Under the pieces are notes generated by a model that saw only the letters and a program-made list of their open reading frames with translations, was not told where the DNA came from and made no database searches. Position numbers and translations under genes: made by a program. A stretch of 64,000 nucleotides of DNA from Ctenosaura bakeri (Eukaryota; Chordata; Lepidosauria; Squamata; Iguanidae), in assembly GCA_948474755.1 (NCBI GenBank), contig CAOLHI010001033.1, positions 248,001 through 312,000 of the forward strand, read 5' to 3'. This document shows positions 34,495 to 44,945 of this stretch, piece after piece (the stretch's first letter is position 1; every line of letters begins with the position of its first letter).

Positions 34495-37402
34495 GATGCT
34501 GAAGGGCAGAATAAGTTTACAACAGGGAATTCAAAATTTTTGAAGAAGCCTGCTTGAATGATGGCTTACTCATTTATAAATTACAATGTACACTTCCATA
34601 GGCAGCAAATTACTTTATCGGTGGCATTGCATGCATAATGTTGTGTTACAAGTCCTAAAAAGGACAGCAACACTAAAAACCAAGCCAAGTGTTTTAACTC
34701 CCTGATGGAAATAAATGGAATACAAAACCATTTAATTGGTCGGCCTTAAATCTTGTAAAAGCATTCTTCCTCCAGCAGTAGGAGAGCTCAGAAATGAAGG
34801 ATATCACCAATTCCACACTTTATGGCATTCCTTAAATATCTAGGATTCAGAGAAAAGCATCAACTCCAGGTGAATATTTGCTTATCCCTAGACAATTCTT
34901 CTTGTAGACTGAAGTCCTCAACATTTTCTCACGCTTGCTCAATAGTTGGAAAACTCTTTGCAGGAGGTGGCATCCTAGCCTTCTTTTTGTGCTAAATTGT
35001 GTGTGTGTGTGTGTGTGTGTGCCTTCAAGTTGCCTGTTGATTTATGGCAATCTCTTGAATAGCTAGATTTGGTGGTAGGCCATCCCAAGCCATCCAGGGA
35101 CCAATTTTGCTTCCCCTCCAAGACTGTGCCTCATTCTCCCTCTGCCAATGTAGATTTTTAGCATTTATTCAAAACCAGAAATTCACTTCTGGTTGAGGAA
35201 GGAATCAAAAGCTCCTGCCAAAATTAATACGAAGTGTCAGGTCTTGTACTAGTGGAAAATAGGAAATAAACAATTTGAGCCCCCCCAGAGAACACTGGAA
35301 TTGGTTGGACCCTTCAAAACAACTCCAAGGATTGCATGCAGCCCACTTTGCCCACCTTCACTTGGAAAGGCTAAGTGTTATTGAACTTGGTTGGCTTTTA
35401 CTTCTGAAGAAACATCCATAGGATTTGGCAACAGGCTCTCAACTGGCACAGCTTTGCTTAGCCTCAGAGAAATGATGCATTCTCAAGCTGTGTTAGCTGC
35501 AAACAATATCAAAGGGGAAAAGGAGGGAAAGGTCAACAAATAATTCAGGTTAAAAGGGGAACTAGGCAGTGTGGTGTCAAGAAGGAAATGACAGGAGTGT
35601 TTGCAGAGGGACAGAGGATTAGGGATTGGGTTGGGTTCTTGTGCTTCCCACTTGCTAAGTAATATGTGAAACTAATCAGATGGCTTCTCTAAACACATCC
35701 TGGGAAACTTTGGGGATTGCTTCTCCCAGGTTGACAACCACTTGCTGTTAGGCAGCATGGCAGGCTTGTTTCCATGGCATTTTGTGGCTGGGTTAATTTA
35801 AATGTATATTACATTTTTGCTAATACATACAGGCAAATATTGACTAATGGTGGGCAGCTCCAAGAAGTCAGAGGTGGGAGAAAAGAACCCTTTTGTTATA
35901 AATACTCTCAGGAGGAAGTTCTTGAAAGTTGAAGATGACATTGTGTTCTCTCTGAATCACAATCCAAAAAATTAAGGGAAATTTGTTAGCTACCAGGCAT
36001 GACAGCCAAATTTGGAAAATTGATCCTTTCTGGACTAGAACTCCAAGAATTTTCTTTCTTTTCTTTTTTTTAAAGAAATAGAATAAATAAAAGAAAGTAA
36101 AAAATACATACTAGAATAAAGAGAGATCTCTACAGATAAAGCCTAAAGATGATACAATATAAACATAGAAGTATAGTAGTATTACACAACATATAACATA
36201 ATTGCACATACCTAAGACATACCTTAGTGCTTCCTAACTTCAGTTCCAATCATTCCTCATCCTGTCTGGATTCCTGTCCTTAGGATAATAAATTCACTAG
36301 ATAAGTGAGGATCTATTTCCGTCCTTTAAATACATCAGGCCTCTACTAATATTACCTCTTTTGTAGCTTTAAGTCTTAACATTAATGCTTATAGAGATAG
36401 TTTTATATTGCATAATATTTTGATGATGCCATTCGTTTGTCGTTTTGCAATGTGTTGGGGAATAAACAAAGGCTGCCAGTTTTCAAATTCTAGGTGGATT
36501 AAAGTATCCTATAGTCATACCATGTGAAGTCCTGATTGCACTGGACTTTTTGTGGGAGAGGATAGAATACAAATCTAAATAAATAAATGGTTGGATTGTA
36601 ACTCCCAGAATTCTTCACCATTGTCTATGTTGGCTGGAGCTGTTGGGTATTGTAGTCCAGCCACATCTGGAGGACCACATGATTCCCACCTCTAATCAAA
36701 AGGTATTAAAGGCATCCTCATAAGCCATTGATAAACATTTACTAAGTTTTAAGTGTGATTCTTTTCCATGAATGTAATAAGGTCTGTTTAAATGTTAACT
36801 GAAAGGTAGAAAGTTCAGTGCTATTAAAAGAAAAAAAAATGCTCAACTTATAATTAGCCAGTCAAATCTGTGCTAGAATGTAGTCAAGGGTATATTAAGA
36901 TTTTTTTTAAAAGAAAGGTAAATAAAGGAATGATAAAGCTATATAGAAGTAGAATCATTTAAAATGTTAATTGTTATATTGAGACATGTAGCTTGCCATA
37001 ATTATCAGGTTTAAAAAGAAACATTAATGGGGCAGATTTTCCACATATTTGCTTGTCTTAGCTGCTGCAAACTTATTGAAATGTTTGTTGCTTATTACTG
37101 AGAGAGACAGGAGTGGACCTGAAGGCAGAGACCCAAAGGACTGTTTGGCTATGATCAAGAAGATTTATTTCCATATTATATTGTTAGCCTCAGGATGTAA
37201 CTGTAACTACTCACCTGCTTTACCTGCAGAAGATCCCAACTGGCAAGTTGTTTAGTAATGACAATGTTGTAAGGCTGACTGAATGATATCATAATTATTC
37301 CAGTTTTAATTTATGGTCATTCCACAATCACAATGCCCAAAAGCATCACACCAACACAGCCATTTCTAAGATGCTGGAAAGTGGAGCAATGAGTAATGAT
37401 AT
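34495..37402. other. Intergenic AT-rich stretch: no gene seen
   Basis: It contains a TG dinucleotide repeat (about 34998-35022), a family D repeat (36594-36692), A/T-rich runs and a LINE-like AAATAAATAAATGG tail near 36590. No conserved frames or RNA genes were recognised. Confidence 0.5.
36594..36692. repeat. Family D short palindromic repeat
   Basis: It contains 'aactcccagaattcttcacc' and 'ttgggtattgtagtccagcc', plus 'ggaggaccacatgattccca' at the end, the same order as other family D copies. Probably a small DNA element remnant. Confidence 0.4.
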
Positions 37403-37577
37403 GTTCTTCTTCGTGGTCTCTGTGCCTTCATACACTAGGAGCTTTAGCGCCTGCGCGGTAGCGTTCGGAAACTTCTAGAGCTTGTTCGCTTGGCGGGAAC
37501 CCCTCCCCCACGCCGGTACTGCGCATGCTCCTCCCGCCGAGCAACGGTCTCTCCTCAGTTCTTTCTCGTCCGCCGCC
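37403..37577 (+). repeat. DIRS copy 2 left inverted terminal repeat
   Basis: It begins GTTCTTCTTCGTGGTCTC and includes 'tacactaggagctttagcgc' and 'gcaacggtctctcctcag'. The same sequence appears reversed at the right end, diverging only in the outermost 35 bp or so. The damaged copy at 24299 begins the same way. It is CpG-rich and likely contains the element's promoter, which is inferred. Confidence 0.9.
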
Positions 37578-37736
37578 GCGTACGGAAGGTTCTTTAGTTT
37601 GTTCCTCTCACGTCGTGCTTGGCTTGCTGTTTTTTCACGGTTTTACGGACTTTCGGACTGTCTTTGACCTCTCTTTCGGACTCCCCCTTCGGCTTTCGTC
37701 TTTTTTGGATTTCGGAGTTTGGCGTTTCTTCGTCTT

Positions 37737-40082
37737 ATGTCCGCGCTCTTTAAGAAGTGCGTGTCCTGCGGCCGCAAGGTTGCCCTCAACGACGGCCATA
37801 AGGAGTGTCTCTTCTGTTTGGGCGAGTCCCACAATATCCGGACTTGCCAAAATTTGTAGGGATTTTACTCCCCAAACTCTTCGCAACCGCTCCGCGAGAC
37901 TCAAATCTTTTTGTTGGGAGCAGTCTCTGCGGGCGATAGACGAGACCTCCACTTCCAAGATGGCCGACAAGAAGACGACCACGCCATCGACGGTATCGGC
38001 GGCTGCCGTTCCGTCCACCTCGTCGGTATCGGGCTCGGTACCGGCGAAAACGCCGATCTCGGCGCTACCGAGGATCCCGAAGCTGTCGGCGGCTGCCAAG
38101 TCAGCTAAAGGATCCTCGACGGCGAGGAAGGCTGAGGCTCCCCTTACGGAGACGCCTGCAAAAAAGCGCCCTGCTCCGGACGGAGGCAAGGGCAAGGAGA
38201 AGGAGAAGAAGAAGAAGAAGAAGGAAAAGAAGCGCTCCCCGGCTGGGGACGCTCAACCTCCTACTCCTCCTCCTACTCAGCAGCCTTCCAAAGGGCGAGG
38301 CGAGTCCGTCGACCTCTCGGAGGATGAGATCGAGGACGTTCCCCAACAGCGCCCGGACTCGCCTGTGGCAGACCCTCCAACCCTGGTGGAGGAGCGCCAC
38401 CGCCCTCTTAGCCGTCGCAGGTCGGCCGACCTGCAGCAGAGAGAGCCCTCTGCTTCTCCGGAGCGGCGTTCGACCTCCTTCAGGTCCCGGTCCCGCTCTT
38501 CTGAGCGTCCGGTGGCCTCGCCGCCTCCGAGGGAGACAAGAGAGGAACAACCTCGCTCGTCTGCCTCCAGATACACCTCGGCGTCCTACGTGGCCAGGTA
38601 CGCGAGGGAATCTGAGTGGAGAGAGCGCCCGGCCTCCTATCGGTCGCATTCGCCATCGTACCGGGATCGGTACCATCGTGGCCCGAGTCGCTGGGAGACC
38701 TTCCGGAGGTCCCGGTCACCTCGTCGACAGCGCGAATTGCGCTCGCCTAGAGGGGACGAGGCTCGGTGCCGTCGACGCCGAAGCCGATCTCCGTCGGACC
38801 GCCGCTCCTTCAGCCGCTCTCCCTCCCCTCGATATCATAGGGCGAGGGAGCCTTCACCACGGTATCGGGCGATATCGCCACCTCCTAGGGTCACGGCAAC
38901 GGCGACGCGCCCTACGGAGTCGGTGGTGACTGAGCGGGCTACGACGACGTCAGCCTGCCAGACTACCCCGGTCACCACCAAGAGGGTGAAGTCAGTAGTC
39001 AGCCATCCCAAGAGGGACGCTGCTGCTACCACCGCCCCGGCTGCGGAGAAGCCTAGGAAGGCAACACCTGCGGCGACGAAGGATTAAGATCGCCGATGCG
39101 GAGCCGGAGGACGACGATCCAGCCTTCTCCGTCTTCGAGGAGAAGCGACCTTCCACGGCCCCGCTGCCTCTCCTGCCCCGGGTATCTAGATTTGGTGAAG
39201 GCCGCCTGGGATAGACCGGCCTCGGCTCAGCCGATACCACAGCGGTTAGAACACCTCTACAGGGTGCAGAAGGATAACGCCGGTTATCTCTTTAATCACC
39301 CTGCACCGAACTCTGTGGTCGTCGAGTCGGCGCAGACGAAGGGCTCCGGCAGGCAACACACCACCCCGCCGGACAAAGAGGGCAGGAAGTTGGACGCCTA
39401 CGCAAGGAGGTTTTATTCAGCTGCCTCCTTGCAGATTAGGCTGTCCAACACTCAGGCTTGCCTCGCGGCATACCTGAAAAAAGTGCTGGATCGCCTGCAA
39501 CCGGCGATGGAGGCGGTACCGGAGGACATCCGCCAGGCCTCCTCCGTGATCTACAACGAGGCCATCTCCATCGCTCGCCACCAGATGGCCTCCTCCAGGC
39601 ACGCAGTGGAGATTGCCTCCCGTGTCATGGCGGGATCCGTCGGCCTCCGCCGCCATGCTTGGCTGCGACCGGCCGACATCCAGGAGGACACCAGAAGGAG
39701 GATTGAAGATCTCCCCTTCGACGGTGAAGGCCTATTCAATTCGTCCACAGACGAAGCTTTGGACAATCTCGTCAAGGCGAGGCTGACCGCCAAAAAGATC
39801 GGGCTGCAGCCGGCCACGCAAGCCCGCAGGGCCTCCACCTTCCGCCCATCCTGGCGACGATCTTCCACCTCGTCGTTCCAGCGTTCGGCCCAGTCTGGAC
39901 AGTCGAGACCGTCCTCCGGCTCATCGGCCAGACGCACGATTAGGCGGCGCCCGGCTTCGTCCAAGAAGTCCTCCTCCGAGACAAAGTCTCGGTTTTTGAT
40001 GTGCCCGGCAGGACCTACCAACACCCACTCTTCAGCCTACCATCAGCGCTCGGAGACCGACCGACACTGGCTCGACACCTAG
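37737..40082 (+). pseudogene. DIRS copy 2 gag-like gene (two lesions)
   Basis: The ATG at 37737 begins a Cys-rich N-terminus (KKCVSCGRK, then CLFCLGESH and a further Cys), typical of vertebrate DIRS gag, but the frame stops at about 37857. The homologous continuation lies in another frame, pointing to one extra base in the A run near 37849-37852. That second frame (open 37525-39087) holds a Lys-rich run, then an Arg/Ser-rich segment at about 38400-38860 rich in SRSRS/RSPSP-type dipeptides. It stops at 39085-39087, where about 190 nt present in copy 1 are missing. The C-terminal part resumes at 39096-40082 (DAYARRFYSAASLQIRLSN). Its family role is particle/RNP assembly. Confidence 0.8.
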
Positions 40083-41911
40083 CGGAGTGGCAGTATGTCA
40101 CCACGGACTCTTGGGTGCTTTCCATCGTCCGTCTTGGCTACGCCATCGAGTTTCTCGATATTCCTCCTCGCGGCGTTTACTACTCCACGCCGTCGAGTCC
40201 GGCCCTCCTGGAAGAGATCCAATCCCTCCTCCAGAAAGGGGCGATCGAGCAGCTCCCGCAAGAGGCCAAGACCACCGGCTTCTTCTCCAGGTACTTCACG
40301 GTACCGAAAGCCGACGGTACCCTCCGACCGATCCTAGACCTCAGAGGGGTGAACTACTACATCCGCCCCAAAAGGTTCAAGATGGTCACGATACCGTCGA
40401 TCCTGCCCTTCCTACATCGAGGGGACTGGTTCGCCTCCATCGATCTCCGAGACGCATACTTCCCATATCGCCATTCGCCCGCAGCACAGACGGTACCTCC
40501 GCTTCGCAGTCGACGACACCTGTTACCAGTACAAGGTGCTGCCGTTCGGACTCTCGACTGCCCCAAGGGTCTTCACCAAGTGCATGGCCCCGGTGGTATC
40601 CTACCTGCGGACGAAGGGCGCTTCTGTCTTCCCTTACCTCGACGATTGGCTGTTGGTGGCGTCCTGCAAACAGAGACTTTACCACGACGTCCACATGACG
40701 TTGTCACTCTTGACCCGCCTTGGTCTACGGGTGAATCCGAAGAAGTCCCACCTCGAGCCGGCGAGGATCTTGGACTTCATCGGGGCGACGCTCGACTCGA
40801 CCTCCGCCAGGGCGTACCTGCCAGAGTCTCGAGCCCAAACCCTGATCCGGGCCGCCGCTCACGCTCGTATGCCCCGACGTTATCTGCGAGAAGCGTCCAG
40901 CAGCTCTTGGGCTACATGGCTGCGACGACCGCTGTGACATCTCGCCAGGCTGAGAGCAAGACCTCTTCAAACTGGTTCGTCCGCATATTCGACCCCCTGC
41001 GAGACGAACAGACACTCCGACTGCAGCTGCCGGGAGACGTCCGCTCATCCCTCCGATGGTGGCAGTCGCGATGCAATCTCATGTCAGGGATGCCTTTCCA
41101 ACAGCCGACACCGAAGGTGACGGTAACGACCGACGCCTCCCTGTATGGATGGGGTGCCCACTGCGGCGATCTCAGAGTCCGCGACAGATGGACCGACGAC
41201 GAGACCGCTCTCCATATCAACGCGCTGGAGCTGCTCGCCGTCTGGAAAGCCCTAAGGGCGTTCCGCCATGCCGTGGCGGGGCGCACGGTCCTGATTCTGA
41301 CGGACAACACCACCGCCGTCTGCTACATCAACAGACAAGGTGGGACTCATTCCACGACCCTGCTCGACATCGCGCTCGACCTGTGGGAATGGTGCATTCG
41401 CCTGCACACGCATCCCGTGGCGGTTCACCTGGCCGGGCAGGAGAACACCACGGCAGACGCCCTCAGCAGGGACACCTCATCCCATCACGAGTGGTCTCTC
41501 TCCGGAGAGGCGTTCAGACTGATTCGGGACCGCTGGGGCGAACCATCGATCGACCTCTTCGCGACCAGGGAAAACGCGAAGTGTCGCCGATTCTGTTCCA
41601 GAGCGGGCCACGATCGTGCCTCCATCGGGGACGCTTTCCAGTTTCCGTGGACCGGGGAACTCCTCTACGCGTTCCCGCCGTTCCCGCTGCTCGGCCGGAC
41701 GATATCGAAGATCCTCGCCGACCGAGCCGACGCGATCCTGGTAGCCCCGTACTGGCCGAGGCAACATTGGTTCGCACCCCTGCTACAAGCCGCGCGAGAC
41801 GACCTGCTCCGGTTGCCACCGACACCGGACCTGCTCTCCCACTCCGGCGGCCGAGTCCTCCATCCGGACCTGCCACGCCTGGCCCTCCATGCCTGGAGGA
41901 TATCGCACTAG
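40001..41911 (+). pseudogene. DIRS copy 2 reverse transcriptase-RNase H (and methyltransferase-like) gene
   Basis: RT N-terminal motifs TVPKADGTLRPILDLRGVNY and SIDLRDAYF are in one frame up to about 40462. The palm (LPFGLSTAPRVF and the catalytic YLDD at 40635-40646) is in the next frame. From about 40890 (SVQQLLGYMAA) the first frame returns. An extra C near 40463 and a compensating shift near 40880 explain this. RNase H follows (TTDASLYGWGA, INALELLAVWKAL, LILTDNTTAVCYIN, TADALSR). The segment after it (SIDLFATRENAKCRRF to VAPYWPRQHW) matches the region often annotated as Dam-like methyltransferase in DIRS elements. TAG is at 41909-41911. Without the two shifts it would be full length. Confidence 0.87.
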
Positions 41912-42924
41912 ACGATCCCGTGCTCGGTACCGTCCTCGTCGCGTCCAGGAAGGAATCCACCCGTCGCAACTATCAATACAAGTGGCGACGCTTCCTGACC
42001 TTCGCTAACGAGAGGAGTGAGCCGGTATCGCCCGCGGGGCTCTCGACCGTCCTGCACTTCCTCCTGCACCTCCGGCAACAGGGCCTGGCGTTTCCATCCC
42101 TGAAGGTGTATCTCTCCGCGATCGTGGCATACCAACCGCCACGATCTGCTGCCTCGGCCTTCTTCAGGAACGATACCGTTAAGCGGTTCCTGAAAGGACT
42201 TCATCATCTCTACCCGCCGGTATCGCCGCCGCTACCGCCGTGGTCCCTCTCGCTGGTGCTCTCGCAGCTGACGAAGCCGCCCTTCGAGCCGATGGCGACC
42301 TCGGATGACAGGCTCCTGACAATGAAAACCGCCTTCCTGGTAGCGGTGACCTCAGCGAGGCGAGCGGGTGAGATCACAGCTCTTCGTTCCGATGAGCCCT
42401 TCATGGTCTTCCACAGGGACAAGGTGGTCCTGAGACCTGACATCTCGTTCCTGCCAAAGGTGGTGTCCAGTTTCCATCTCAACCAGGACATCATCCTGCC
42501 TGCCTTCTTCCCGAACCCGACGACACCGTTGGAGCGGTCCCTCCACTCCCTGGACGTGCGTCGGGCATTGGCTTTCTACAAGGACAGGACTGCTTCCTTC
42601 CGACAGACGCCGCATCTCTTTGTTTGCTATGGGCGACGTCGGAGGGGCCTAAAAGTGTCCACCCAGCGCTTCTCCAAGTGGGTGGTAAGGACTATTGAAC
42701 TGGCGTATGAGCTCGCGAGGAAGCCTCCGCCAGTCCTGCTTCGAGCCCACTCCACCAGAGCTGTGGCTACTTCTGCGGCCCTCCTGCGAGGAGTTGACCT
42801 GCATGAACTCTGCCGTGTGGCGACCTGGTCCCAACCATCGACCTTCGTGCGCCACTACAGGCTCGACTGCCGGTCGCGCAGAGATGCCCGGTTTGGACGT
42901 GAGGTGTTGGCTTCCGTGCTGTAG
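41056..42924 (+). CDS. DIRS copy 2 tyrosine recombinase (YR) open reading frame
   Basis: The reading frame is open from 41056, but recombinase homology begins only near 41910 (DDPVLGTVLVASRKESTRRN), so the upstream part overlaps RNase H in another frame and the real start is uncertain. Residues from about 41910 include an N-terminal SAM-like/core-binding region (YQYKWRRFLTFANE) and the catalytic domain: Arg in RAGE (codon at 42361), HSTR (42748-42759) and the nucleophilic Tyr in RHYRLD (42856-42858). All key residues are present and no stop interrupts it. The enzyme would integrate a circular DNA intermediate. It ends at TAG, 42922-42924, 38 nt before the internal complementary region. Confidence 0.88.
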   Translation: MVAVAMQSHVRDAFPTADTEGDGNDRRLPVWMGCPLRRSQSPRQMDRRRDRSPYQRAGAARRLESPKGVPPCRGGAHGPDSDGQHHRRLLHQQTRWDSFHDPARHRARPVGMVHSPAHASRGGSPGRAGEHHGRRPQQGHLIPSRVVSLRRGVQTDSGPLGRTIDRPLRDQGKREVSPILFQSGPRSCLHRGRFPVSVDRGTPLRVPAVPAARPDDIEDPRRPSRRDPGSPVLAEATLVRTPATSRARRPAPVATDTGPALPLRRPSPPSGPATPGPPCLEDIALDDPVLGTVLVASRKESTRRNYQYKWRRFLTFANERSEPVSPAGLSTVLHFLLHLRQQGLAFPSLKVYLSAIVAYQPPRSAASAFFRNDTVKRFLKGLHHLYPPVSPPLPPWSLSLVLSQLTKPPFEPMATSDDRLLTMKTAFLVAVTSARRAGEITALRSDEPFMVFHRDKVVLRPDISFLPKVVSSFHLNQDIILPAFFPNPTTPLERSLHSLDVRRALAFYKDRTASFRQTPHLFVCYGRRRRGLKVSTQRFSKWVVRTIELAYELARKPPPVLLRAHSTRAVATSAALLRGVDLHELCRVATWSQPSTFVRHYRLDCRSRRDARFGREVLASVL

Positions 42925-42962
42925 GACCTGACCCGCCGTCCGACCGGTAAGCTACACAGTCT

Positions 42963-43052
42963 CCTAGTGTATGAAGGCACAGAGACCACGAGAAGAAGAA
43001 CAGGTTGCTTACCTGTAACTGTGGTTCTTCGAGTGGTCATCTGTGCCATCAT
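42963..43052 (+). repeat. DIRS internal complementary region (ICR)
   Basis: The first half (CCTAGTGTATGAAGGCACAG through AGAAGAAGAAC) is the reverse complement of the left outer end. The second half (AACAGGTTGCTTACCTGTAA through CTGTGCCATCAT) is the reverse complement of the right outer end. The halves share AGAAC. This is the known DIRS arrangement that lets the missing ends be completed and a circle form during reverse transcription. Confidence 0.92.
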
Positions 43053-43097
43053 CACACCCGCCCTTCCTCCCCTCTTCTCAGGTCCCTGTAGGTTCTA

Positions 43098-43297
43098 CGG
43101 CGGACGACAGAACTGAGGAGAGACCGTTGCTCGGCGGGAGGAGCATGCGCAGTACCGGCGTGGGGGAGGGGTTCCCGCCAAGCGAACAAGCTCTAGAAGT
43201 TTCCGAACGCTACCGCGCAGGCGCTAAAGCTCCTAGTGTATGATGGCACAGATGACCACTCGAAGAACCACAGTTACAGGTAAGCAACCTGTTCTTG
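43098..43297 (-). repeat. DIRS copy 2 right inverted terminal repeat
   Basis: The reverse complement contains 'gcaacggtctctcctc', 'ccggtactgcgcatgctcct' and 'cctagg'-adjacent sequence as in the left repeat. Its outermost part (CGAAGAACCACAGTTACAGG through CCTGTTCTT) extends beyond the left end and is mirrored only in the internal complementary region. That asymmetry is normal for DIRS elements. Confidence 0.9.
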
Positions 43298-43384
43298 TCA
43301 TTTCCCAGTTTGGAGCGTGGTGAGATATCCAGTTGTGACTGAAACCCAACAGGATTCAATAAAGGGTCTCTGCAGTGAGCAATA

Positions 43385-43592
43385 AATTAACTCAGCAGGG
43401 GAAAAGGAGAAGAGAAGGCAAAATCTTACCCCCCCCCGAGAAGGCTCAGGCAAAAGCATACTGCTGCAGCCTCTCATAGTTTGTGTGTTCTTCTGCATTA
43501 ATAAGTAATAATTTTTTGCTGTCTTAACCACACTCTGATCTTGCTTGGCCACACATCCCAGTTTTCATCTGTGAAATGTTGGAAGATATGCT
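43385..43592 (+). mobile_element. Interspersed repeat family B, copy 3 (5' part lost)
   Basis: It matches the right half of 17151-17509: 'catcccagttttcatctgtg' followed by 'aaatgttggaagatatgctc', plus 'ctgctgcagcctctcatag'. The left half is missing or beyond recognition, next to the DIRS right end. Confidence 0.5.
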
Positions 43593-43639
43593 CATTAGAA
43601 AAGACAATAGTGCTTGGCAAGGCAGTAGGAACAGAGAAA

Positions 43640-43800
43640 GAACTCATTACAAATGGATGGATTCAATCAAGAAAGACATATCCCTAAATCTGCAAGACCT
43701 GAGCAAGGCAGTTGATGCTAGGGTGACTTGGAGATCTCTCATCCATGAGGTCACCATAAATTGAAGTTGATAACCAATTACAACAACAATGCCATAATCC
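43640..43800 (+). mobile_element. SINE/LINE fragment with CAA tail
   Basis: It ends 'gaggtcaccataaattgaag' and then 'ttacaacaacaatgcc', resembling the shared tail of the CAA SINEs. The tRNA-like head is not seen. A 62-codon open frame at 43576 overlaps it and is not meaningful. Confidence 0.35.
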
Positions 43801-44754
43801 TTTATCACTGGCCATGCCACTCAGTATTCATGGGCATCTAGAAGGCCAAAGGTTTCCACAGTCAATATAAGGCTTTCCTGTGTCTTCAAACAAGTCCATA
43901 TAGCTCTTTTTTTCCTGGCCAGACATGCTCTGTGTTTGTAATTTTGGTGCCTTGATGTCTTGTAATTTATAACTTTCATTTTGCTTCTCTGTGTAGTTGC
44001 TCAGATGTAAATCCTGAACACCAAAAGTCAGCAGGAAACTGGCTGCTAATAGGCCTAGCTCATTTTGCTACATATAACTGTGCAGTTTATTTTTATTGGG
44101 TGGGAGAAGAGAACAGAAATGTGGATCATTCTGACTGTCCTTGAAAAAGAGGACCATCCTCTGCAGAGTACAGAGCCAACCTAAGTGAAATATGGTAGCA
44201 AGTCTCTAATGGTGTAATTGTATAGTAGCACTAATGATGTGGCACTTTCATGCATTGAACTATGTTAAAGAGGAGAATCCAACTTAGTTTCCAGATGTAC
44301 AGCAAATGTGCTATCACTTAACAAATGGCAGCGGGGGGTGGGGGAATTCTGCTAGTACACCATTTCTTTCCACCAACATTACTTTGGATTTAAGCTCTGA
44401 GCTCCTATATCTCACACCTTGAGAGAGGGCAGAAATCATTCTCCTGCCTTCCCCCTAGTGGGCCCACAGCTGTTCCCTATGTGACCAGAAGAAAAGGGAC
44501 CCAGTAGGCCAAAATGTGGCCAATTCCCAAAGTTTTGCAGGGCATAGCGTATGCAAAGGGATTCAAGCTGCCACAATTTTTTGATAGTTTCAGTGTGTTA
44601 TAAAGTTTTTGGACTTTAGGGGCATTTTTTAAAAAAATGGAAAGTTCTGAAGGCTTTAGGGTTCTCCAAGGTTTGCTTTGGAGCCCTGAATTACCTTCCC
44701 AGGATTGCACTTTCATCAACTTGCTCTAAGTTGATTATGGTTGCTCTAGGTTTG

Positions 44755-44945
44755 CACTGGAGAGCCAGCATGGTTGTAATGGTTTGAGCGTTGGACTACA
44801 ACTGGAGAACAGAGTTCAAATCCCTGCTCTGGCACAGAAACCCATGGTGTGACCTCGAGCAAGTCACACTCTGTCAGGCCATGATAGGTTTGCCTTAGAG
44901 CTGCCGTTAAGAAAGAAACAACTTGTGGGTGAACAAGAGCAACAA
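44755..44945 (+). mobile_element. tRNA-derived SINE
   Basis: The head 'gagagccagcatggttgtaa' and 'tggtttgagcgttggactac' is nearly identical to that at 57195. The B-box is GAGTTCAAATCCC (about 44814). The body has 'gacctcgagcaagtcacact'. The tail is short and its CAA repeat is poorly kept ('agcaacaag'). Confidence 0.7.

Larger units (their letters stand above)
37403..43297 (+). mobile_element. Near-complete DIRS-type tyrosine-recombinase retrotransposon (copy 2)
   Basis: About 5.9 kb. Left inverted terminal repeat 37403-37577, gag region, RT/RNase H region, tyrosine recombinase ending at 42924, internal complementary region 42963-43052, and right inverted terminal repeat 43098-43297. No flanking target duplication is visible, as expected for recombinase-mediated insertion. 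GC content is far higher than in the flanks. It has a small number of frame lesions, noted under each gene, so it looks young but not autonomous as written. Confidence 0.93.

Noticed and set aside
37403..43297. Endogenous retrovirus with LTRs
   Set aside because: Termini are inverted not direct, there is an internal complementary region, no protease, integrase or envelope, and the integrating enzyme is a tyrosine recombinase.
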